Of a stretch of 64,000 nt of DNA, positions 56,451 to 64,000 are shown piece by piece (within the stretch, counting starts at the first letter, position 1; each line of letters starts with the position of its first letter). The stretch is from Epiperipatus broadwayi. Lineage: Eukaryota; Onychophora; Udeonychophora; Euonychophora; Peripatidae. The translations under genes and the position numbers were made by a program. The stretch lies in assembly GCA_028023455.1 (NCBI GenBank), contig JAQFVV010012966.1, forward strand, positions 147,410-211,409. The letters are read 5' to 3'. A model generated the notes under the pieces. The model was given only the letters and a program-made list of their open reading frames with translations, ran no database searches and had not been told where the DNA came from.

Positions 56451-57999
56451 CATGTGATTTATTAATGTTGTTTATTTTAATTATATGCCAATAATCCTTC
56501 GACTCGATGAGCCCTTTGTTCTCTTTGCCTTACGCAGATATTAAATCTGATAATAATTCTCGTCCATTAGAACTAGATTTATACAGTTCTATCAATCATC
56601 GAGTCGAAAGAAATTATTAAATGTTGTTATTTTTATATTTGGCTAATAGTAAATTATTAGCTCCGTTTCTCACCTATGTCCCCAGCTCCTATCTAATTTA
56701 CAAATGTTTATATATTCATATATATATAATGTTAAAATGTTTTTTTCTCATATTCACCAATATTTATTTATTCACGTATAATCTAAAATGTTTTTATAAA
56801 AAGGGTAGATAAAGGAATCAACTAAATACATTCTAATTCAGATTGTTTTCACTGTCTATTAATATTCAGGAGGGGCACGATGTTTGGGGCATGATGAATA
56901 TAATTTTATAATGCATTAAAATAGTTTTAGTTAAAAGCTTGTTTGACTTTAATGAAATTGATCAAGTCATCACGTAGAGCATTCTATCACTGGGTTTTAT
57001 TTTTCAAATGGTGACTAGCAAGTCATCATCTTCAACGTTGCTGGCGTAGGGCTATCTTTCGCTCTGTTAGGCTGGTCAGTGATAATTTCTGTTATTTTAA
57101 ATTATCGAGGAAGAAAGCACTTCCTCTCCTGTTCATATTAGTCAAAGGGCATAAGACTTGTCAGATCAAGCCACCATAGGACTTCGATTATCGACTAGCC
57201 ATCGTCTTTCAATTTCACTTTATAGCTCATAATTCGGCAGCACCGTTACCTCTCTGTTCCAGTAAAGCCCGCTCTGATGCTCGTAATTCATGATGAAGTG
57301 ATTTAAATTAAAGTCCAACAAATTCTCCGTTATATCTCAAAATAAGTTTTCTAATAAAGATTAAAGTTATGCCCTAAAATACGTATCTTGCTCTTCATGA
57401 ATGGATTTGCGAATGTGGAAATAAATATCACATTCTTTCGTATAAAATTAGAGTAATAATTTCCTTTACTAATGAATACCTTTATCTGCCTTTATTTTCT
57501 TGTTGGGGGCATAGACATAGACTTTCAAATATTGCGTAATATTCATTGGCATATAATAAGGACCGCCACTCGTATTATAATTATAAACTTTGTTTAAAGA
57601 CTAGAATTAATTAATTTAATCTTTATTTAAAATTCAAACCAAACAAATTATTATTATTAAGTATTTTCTAAACACACTTGGTTTCTTAGTTCTTATTCTG
57701 TCATAATTATTTTAATGTTAAAACTCGCTGTCTGTGTTGGCAGCCCGAACATATACATATGATTTGATTTAAAATTATTTTTAGTCAGTTTATTATCAGA
57801 TATTAATGTCAGTTCATGGGTCTCTGATCCTCACCAACCGTTGAGCTAGTTTCTTGGCGCATAGCACTGTGCCATCGATTTAGATTTCTACTAATCTGAG
57901 CTGGTGAGTTGGGTTTGAATTCAGTTTGAACCAGCTGAGTTTGGATCCGACTTGCAGTTCTTTTGGTGAGTTTTTCGACTGGTACATGGTTATGTTTTT
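56451..57999. repeat. Left arm of a ~6.56-kb element with long inverted repeats
   Basis: About 1.55 kb that is the near-exact reverse complement of 61492-63012, with substitutions and small indels only. Outer terminus CATGTGATTTATTAATGTTG begins directly after a TA tract. Landmarks: CTTCGACTCGATGAGCCC near 56497 and GACTGGTACATGGTTATG near 57977. The frame at 56621-56812 (63 codons) is kept in both arms with two differences, and the 57809-58039 minus frame is only partly kept. Neither has a recognisable domain. Confidence 0.85.
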
Positions 58000-59543
58000 G
58001 GCTGCCCAACTGTTGTGGCTTCGATTTAATAAATCCCACACCCTGTAGACAGTAATTATGATCTTAGTTACTCAGTCAATTGAGATCTCGATAAATTAAA
58101 TGTTTCTGTAGAGAGGGATATTTTTGTAGAATGTTATATATATTTGAAAAAAAAGTTGTGCAATTTATAACGCATAACTGAAATGATTTTAATAAATTAA
58201 AATGTCATTTTGTAAATTTTTTTCTTATATTTAAAAATGTTTTCAAGACTATTTTTTAAATGTTCGTTCAGTAAAAGATTCGTTAGTCAAAATAATTATT
58301 TAAAGAAAAGTAATAAGAAATTAACATATATATAAATTAATTATACGTGTACTATATCAGTATATATATATTATACGTTTGTTTATACGCGTTCGTGACA
58401 GTAAGAAAGTTATTGTTAGAAAAGTAGTAAGAGTATCAAAGCAAGGGGTAAAAATAGATGAAATGTTTTTCTGTGTCAAAATTAATTATATGTATCTCAG
58501 TCTTATAATTATAAATATCCAATATGATATCATGTTAAAAGTTTTAAATTTCAAAGTATTGCTTGCTAGCACATATATTAAATGTTCACTCCGTATTCTT
58601 AGTAGCCTCAAAGTAGGCGAAGACCCTCAAACTGGGAATTATCTGTCAAGTGGTCCGATGCAGTGTGACATTACGCTTTAATGACAATAATTTCTAGAGT
58701 AACCTCAAAGCAGGTGAAGACCTTTTGTGTACACCAAGCAGCCAGATGCAGTTGGCAAAATGCTTAAATGGTTTACACGCTTTCATGCTAGCAAGATTAA
58801 AAATGATATCAAATAAAAGTCTTGTGTAATATTAATTTTTGACATTTTTTTTGTGTGTGTGAAAGCCTCATGCTTAGTAAAAATTAAGTAGTGGACTCCT
58901 ATATTTAAACTCAGATCAGGAATGCATCAGTTGTTATTAAATAATAAATACTCATCATCAATAAAATTGTTCTATCAAAAATTAAGTCAGTCATATGTAG
59001 TTTGGGGTCAATGGGTTATTTCACAGGCCCTATTGATCTCATTTTGCTCACTGGCGCCCATATAAATAAATTTGTCAGCAAATTTGATTGTCAGCACAGT
59101 AGTGGGTCAGTTGTCTAAATAATGAAAACCAAATGTGTCCAATACAATTACTTGTACTACCTGCTAATATATATATATATATATATGAATGTTTGTATAT
59201 CACTAATTATTTGTATAGTTTCCTTTTTCAGACATGGGAGAACAGTTGAACAGAGGGAAAGTGAGTAATGTTTGTTTCTTATCTTTAATAGTTTTTTCTA
59301 AATAAAATACATGTCTCATTCAAAAAAATTTATAGAAAGAGCTAACCAAGAAAACGTAGGCAAACTAAAACTAAGCTAAAAAAAAGGCAGGTTACATAGA
59401 TTGAGGAAATAATGCACAGCAGCTAATGAAGATAGGGACAATGGGACCAGTAGTCAGAGACCTAATTAAATGTACTGAAAAAAAAAATTATTATTTAAGT
59501 ATACAGAGAGTGCCATAAGTTTGATTCACATTGTTTATTATAT
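58000..59543. other. Internal region of the long-inverted-repeat element, left of the gap
   Basis: Contains a short direct duplication (AGTAGCCTCAAAGTAGGCGA at 58600, AGTAACCTCAAAGCAGGTGA near 58698, each followed by a GATGCAGT copy), a TA tract (59168-59187), and a possible 29-nt exon at 59232-59260 between TCCTTTTTCAG and GTGAGT that would encode MGEQLNRGK. The exon call is speculative. The 58379-58681 frame is unsupported. Confidence 0.35.
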
Positions 59544-60043
59544 NNNNNNNNNNNNNNNNNNNNNNNNNNNNNNNNNNNNNNNNNNNNNNNNNNNNNNNNN
59601 NNNNNNNNNNNNNNNNNNNNNNNNNNNNNNNNNNNNNNNNNNNNNNNNNNNNNNNNNNNNNNNNNNNNNNNNNNNNNNNNNNNNNNNNNNNNNNNNNNNN
59701 NNNNNNNNNNNNNNNNNNNNNNNNNNNNNNNNNNNNNNNNNNNNNNNNNNNNNNNNNNNNNNNNNNNNNNNNNNNNNNNNNNNNNNNNNNNNNNNNNNNN
59801 NNNNNNNNNNNNNNNNNNNNNNNNNNNNNNNNNNNNNNNNNNNNNNNNNNNNNNNNNNNNNNNNNNNNNNNNNNNNNNNNNNNNNNNNNNNNNNNNNNNN
59901 NNNNNNNNNNNNNNNNNNNNNNNNNNNNNNNNNNNNNNNNNNNNNNNNNNNNNNNNNNNNNNNNNNNNNNNNNNNNNNNNNNNNNNNNNNNNNNNNNNNN
60001 NNNNNNNNNNNNNNNNNNNNNNNNNNNNNNNNNNNNNNNNNNN
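59544..60043. other. Assembly gap, exactly 500 N
   Basis: A run of 500 undetermined bases, the standard placeholder of scaffolding software. The 14 bases before it (ATTGTTTATTATAT, 59530-59543) are identical to the 14 after it (60044-60057), so the two contigs may in fact overlap. The apparent frames crossing it are artefacts. Confidence 0.97.
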
Positions 60044-60076
60044 ATTGTTTATTATATTATTTAATTATTTTCAAAA

Positions 60077-60697
60077 ATGGGAAGAGAGACTTTACATACG
60101 ATCCTCAGAGAAATGAGAGAAGACAGGAAGCTAATGACAATGATGATGGAAAAGATTTTAAGGCTTGAGGAAGCACGAGGCATCCAAACCAACTCAAACC
60201 CAGAGAATGTAAAGCATCAGCAAGAAATAAATCCTTCTGAAGCCCCAAAAATAGATGAAGATGATCAGACCACACCAAAAGTAGACGACAGCAAAGAAGA
60301 TGACAGTGGAGAAGATGAGTCAAATCAAGAAACGGTCGAAGAAGCTGATATAAATACAGAAAGGGAAAAAGAAGATGTTCAGACCACTAGTCAAATAAAA
60401 CCAAAATTAGAAATGGGACAGATGATGAATCCTCAACTTAGTATGAGGACTTTACAGATGTCATTCCCTGGATCCTCAATACAGACTCAAATTTTCAAAG
60501 GAGACCCAGGAGAGAACCCCATCGCTCATCGAGATAATGTTAAAGAATTGTTTTTTGTGCATTCAGTTGCAGAAAAGGCCATAGAATTAATGACGTCAAT
60601 AGATTATGGGAACTTGACAATGACAAGAAAGGACCAAGACTACGACCATTATCAAAAGTTAGAACCATATGTGCCACCTGATCCAGGGAAACAATAG
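60077..60697 (+). CDS. 206-residue acidic protein of unknown function inside the long-inverted-repeat element
   Basis: Open from ATG at 60077 to TAG at 60695-60697, with clearly higher GC than its AT-rich surroundings and no low-complexity origin. Residues 1-35 are rich in charged and hydrophobic positions (MGRETLHTILREMREDRKLM then MEKILRLEE), probably helical or coiled-coil. Residues 45-110 are strongly acidic and polar (D/E/K/N/Q/T). Residues 115-206 are more ordinary, with SFPGSSIQTQIFKGDPGEN and a proline-rich end. There are no Cys or Trp residues, signal peptide, membrane span or catalytic motif. It could be a gag-like or accessory protein of the surrounding element, or the final coding exon of a spliced gene. 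I do not recognise the family. The minus frames at 60105 and 60540 are its shadows. Confidence 0.5.
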   Translation: MGRETLHTILREMREDRKLMTMMMEKILRLEEARGIQTNSNPENVKHQQEINPSEAPKIDEDDQTTPKVDDSKEDDSGEDESNQETVEEADINTEREKEDVQTTSQIKPKLEMGQMMNPQLSMRTLQMSFPGSSIQTQIFKGDPGENPIAHRDNVKELFFVHSVAEKAIELMTSIDYGNLTMTRKDQDYDHYQKLEPYVPPDPGKQ

Positions 60698-60699
60698 GA

Positions 60700-61491
60700 C
60701 CACCATTAAATGACAGATATATATACAGACGACTGACTGACACGACCATAGGGAAATGAGACTTGTTTAACGGACCTATTTATAAGCTAGATAATATTTT
60801 TTAAAAATGATCGCAATGAGACATGTATAATTTTTGTACAGATTATATTATTCACACTAATGCTGTTCTCCCAGAGTCTACCAATTAGTCAAGTACACTT
60901 ATGCGAATGTATCACGTATAAGTAAAGCCATTTTTTTCATTGTTTTTTTTTTTTGAAGTGAAAAGAAAAAAAAAACATAACCATGTACCAGTCGGGCTAG
61001 GCTTCCCAAGTGGGGCCTCGATATAAACACCCACACACCCTGAGTACTGAATTCTGTTTATATATATATTCTTAAAAAAAAGTTGTTATATAATTTTTTC
61101 TATGTTTTATATGTTTAAAATAATGTGTTCAAGGTGTAAAATTCACTGCTTAAAGTTAAAACCCATGTACTACAACCATAGTACAAATGTATTTTTCTTC
61201 AATGTCATATATAAAGTTTTTTGTTCTTGAGACATATATAAAAAAATGTGTAAATAATTCATAAATCATTTATCACTCTGTGTCAGCTGGTGCCCTTATA
61301 AATAGAAATTTTGCTAACCAGTGGTGAGTCAAATGCAAAAATGTTGGAAGTGGAGGGTTCGAACTCAGAAAAAAAAATTATTGAGAACAAATTTTTTTGG
61401 CTTAATACTATGATGTATCAATTTTAAACATGTAATAACCAGACTATGAGTTTTCTTTTAGATGCATGGGTGCGACCAAGAGAAATTAAAA
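60700..61491. other. Internal region right of the ORF
   Basis: Holds an extra copy of ACATAACCATGTACCAGTCG (60976), the sequence that also marks both inner arm ends, and a B-box-like GAGGGTTCGAACTC near 61357 that might belong to a SINE. No further ORF. Confidence 0.4.
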
Positions 61492-63012
61492 AAAAACATA
61501 ACCATGTACCAGTCAAAAAACTCACCAAAAGAACTGCAAGTCGGATCCAAACTCAGCTGGTTCAAACTGAATTCAAACCCAACTCATCAGCTCAGATTAG
61601 TAGAAATCTAAATTGACGGCACAGTGCTATGCGCCAAGAAACTAGCTCAACGGTTGGTGAGGATCAGAGACCCATGAACTGACATTAATATCTGATAATA
61701 AACTGACTAAAAATAATTTTAAATCGAATCATATGTATATGTTCGGGTTGCCAACACAGACAGCGAGTTTTAACATTAAAATAATTATGAAAGAATTAAG
61801 AACTAAGAAACCAAGTGTGTTTAGAAAATACTTAATAATAATAATTTGTTTGGTTTGAATTTTAAATAAAGATTAAATTAATTAATTCTAGTCCTTAAAC
61901 AAAGTTTATAATTATAATATGAGTGGCGGTCCTTATTATATGCCAATGAATATTATGCAATATTTGAAAGTCTATGTCTATGCCCCCAACAAGAAAATAA
62001 AGGCAAATAAAGGTATTCATTAGTAAGGGAAATTATTACTCTAATTTTTTTTACGAAAGAATGTGATATTTATTCGCAAATCCATTCATGAAGAGCAAGA
62101 TATGTATTTTAGGGCATAACTTTTAATCTTTATTAGAAAACTTATTTTGAGATATAACGGAGAATTTGTTGGACTTTAATTTAAATCACTTCATCACGAA
62201 TTACGAGCATCAGAGCGGGCTTTACTGGAACAGAGAGGTAACGGTGCTGACGAATTATGAGCTATAAAGTGAAATTGAAAGACGATGGCTAGTCCATAAT
62301 CGAAGTCCTATGGCAGCTTGATCTGACAACTCTTATGCCCTTTGACTAATATGAACAGGGGAGGAAGTGCTTTCTTCCTCGATAATTTAAAATAACAGAA
62401 ATTATCACCGACCAGCCTAACGGAGCGAAAGATAGCTCTACGCCAGCAACGTTGAAGATGATGACTTGCTAGTTACCATTTGAAAAATAAAACCCAGTGA
62501 TAGAATGCTCTACGTGATGACTTGATCAATTTCATTAAAGTTAAACAAACTTTTAACTAAAACTATTTTAATGCATTATAAAATTATATTCATCATGCCC
62601 CAAATATCGTGCCCCTCCTGAATATTAATAGACAGTGAAAACAATCTCCTTTATCTACCCTTTTTACAAAAACATTTTAGATTATACGTGAATAAATAAA
62701 TATTGGTGAATACGAGAAAAAAACATTTTAACATTATATATATATGAATATATAAACATTTGTAAATTAGATAGGAGCTGGGGACATAGGTGAGAAACGG
62801 AGCTAATAATTTACTATTAGCCAAATATAAAAATAACAACATTTAATAATTTCTTTCGACTCGATGATTGATAGAACTGTATAAATCTAGTTCTAATGGA
62901 CGAGAATTATTATCAGATTTGATATCTGCATAAGGCAAAGAGAACAAAGGGCTCATCGAGTCGAAGGATTATTGGCATATAATTAAAATAAACAACATTA
63001 ATAAATCACGCG
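61492..63012. repeat. Right arm of the long-inverted-repeat element
   Basis: Reverse complement of 56451-57999. It begins AACATAACCATGTACCAGTC after an A-run and ends AAATCACGCG directly before a TA tract (63013-63037). The 63-codon frame at 62651-62842 is the counterpart of 56621-56812. Confidence 0.85.
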
Positions 63013-63039
63013 ATATATATATATATATATATATATTGT

Positions 63040-64000
63040 GCCCTTTTCTATAGGTCGGTAATAGTTCATAACAGTCAATTACTAAAAATTTTAAATTTAG
63101 AATATGTTCATTTAATATGATAATTGTATTAAGTCAATTATATTTTTAAAGTACAATTTAAAGCTAAAGAAAATACTTGGTATATAAAATTATTAGATAG
63201 AGTGGAGAGAGGTGGGTGGTGTGAAAGTCTGTGCTCATATACCCTATATTACAAAAGTAGTTATGTAAAGTTTAAAATATTGTTTCATATGGTTGTAAAA
63301 GCTGGCCATATTAAATAACACAGCTATAAATAATTAAAAGTATATTTAAAAATTCGATTTTAATAGTTTAAAAACGTATAATTTAATAAATGTTTATGTT
63401 TAAATTTGTAATCATATTTAAATAGTCAAAATTAATATAGTATATTTTAAAATAAACTTTATGATGGTGAAAATTATATCTAGTTCTATATTTTCTAAAT
63501 TATTCTTCCAAATTTTTTATAATTATTTTATATAATATAATAAGTGTATCAATTTTATTAATCTGGGCAGAGAAATAGATTGAAAATCGTCTGTCAAAGT
63601 TATTAATCATGTGACTTGTATACTTTATACGTTCACACACACGCTTGTTTGAAATAATAACAAAGTTCAAAATATTTTAAAAGTTATATTATAGAATTGG
63701 ATAGAATTATTGCCTATCATAAAAGTAAATAGTAATAAATATTAAGTTAACTATCGTATGTAATGTTTTAAGTAATGTAATAAAGACGAATACAGATATA
63801 ATAAAAATTAAATATTTTATTTAAATAAAAACAAGATAAATTGAATATTAAAAAAAAATGGAATAGGTTATTAAAATTATTTTAAAAGTTATTTTAAATG
63901 TTTAAATAGTTTTAATAAAATAATAATTGATTCAAAAGTAATATTTTAAATAATATTATAAATAATATTTTTTAAATTTTATTACGTCATAATTTCTAAT
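63040..64000. other. AT-rich DNA with a small family D fragment
   Basis: 63190-63255 (ATAGAGTGGAGAGAGGTGGG...GTGTGAAAGTCTGTGCTCAT) matches the 3' part of family D units at 9235-9280 and 53930-53970, without a ribozyme. The rest shows nothing recognisable. Confidence 0.55.

Noticed and set aside
57890-57930. CTGAGCTGGTGAG / CTGATGAG in the long inverted repeat (also 61590)
   Set aside because: Right arm reads CTGATGA on one strand but the left arm has CTGGTGA and neither has GAAA or stems.
59521-60168. Two frames crossing the N gap
   Set aside because: Their middle is made of undetermined bases; the downstream one is out of frame with the real ORF at 60077.

Overview
AT-rich (roughly 70 percent or more by eye) eukaryotic, almost certainly animal, intergenic DNA. 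There is no operon-like layout, no long host ORF and no ribosomal or ordinary tRNA gene. The window is filled with interspersed repeats: RTE-clade LINE fragments, an L1/Tx1-like LINE tail, a Penelope-like element (PLE) remnant, tRNA-derived SINEs, hAT and Tc1/mariner-type termini, many fold-back MITEs, and TA / TAA / TCA microsatellites. This combination would suit a lophotrochozoan such as a mollusc, but nothing here fixes the species. One gap of exactly 500 N (59544-60043) shows it is a scaffold.

The main discovery is that at least four different repeat families (A-D here) each carry a type I hammerhead ribozyme (HHR) motif: CTGATGA, a short helix II with a 5-nt loop, GAAA, a tiny self-complementary stem III, an NUH cleavage triplet, and a stem I with an internal loop. 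Family A is a 405-bp unit repeated about 4.4 times in one orientation (34533-36300) and then about 5.2 times in the opposite one (36301-38428), a 3.9-kb palindromic array with ten HHR copies; a decayed relative lies at 50314-50775. Family B (18.1, 19.3, 40.8 kb), family C (381-bp direct dimer at 12.0-12.6 kb, fold-back pair at 47.5-47.8 kb) and family D (445-bp direct dimer at 4.3-5.0 kb, fold-back pairs at 8.8-9.3, 52.0-52.35 and 53.1-54.05 kb) share the same ribozyme geometry. This matches the published concept of metazoan retrozymes: small non-coding retroelements that spread through circular RNAs made by hammerhead self-cleavage. Several copies keep every core base; others are visibly dead.

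Layout: 1-4282, about 1.25-kb direct repeats around a 1.75-kb spacer (LTR-like or tandem); 4295-5370, family D; 5660-8118, RTE LINE whose 5' part is inverted (twin-priming signature); 8790-9300, D fold-back; 10330-11235, second RTE fragment hit by a SINE; 12.0-13.4 kb, family C dimer, RTE endonuclease fragment, hAT end; 14.1-15.6 kb, nested inverted repeats with SINEs; 18.0-22.6 kb, hAT end, two B copies and a large interleaved palindrome; 22.6-34.3 kb, mostly AT-rich DNA with MITEs, SINEs and an RTE tail; 34.3-38.4 kb, the family A array; 40.8 kb, B copy; 43.0-43.5 kb, PLE GIY-YIG remnant; 45.3-45.7 kb, mariner-type MITE containing a C segment; 47.5-48.4 kb, C fold-back and a TAA tract; 49.0-50.0 kb, L1/Tx1-like LINE tail; 50.3-50.9 kb, second A locus; 52-54 kb, D fold-backs; 56.45-63.01 kb, an element with about 1.5-kb inverted arms flanking a 206-codon ORF of unknown function.

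No host gene can be named. The only candidate protein not obviously a dead transposon is the 60077-60697 ORF. All ribozyme calls are structural readings by eye; none was folded by software or searched against a database.
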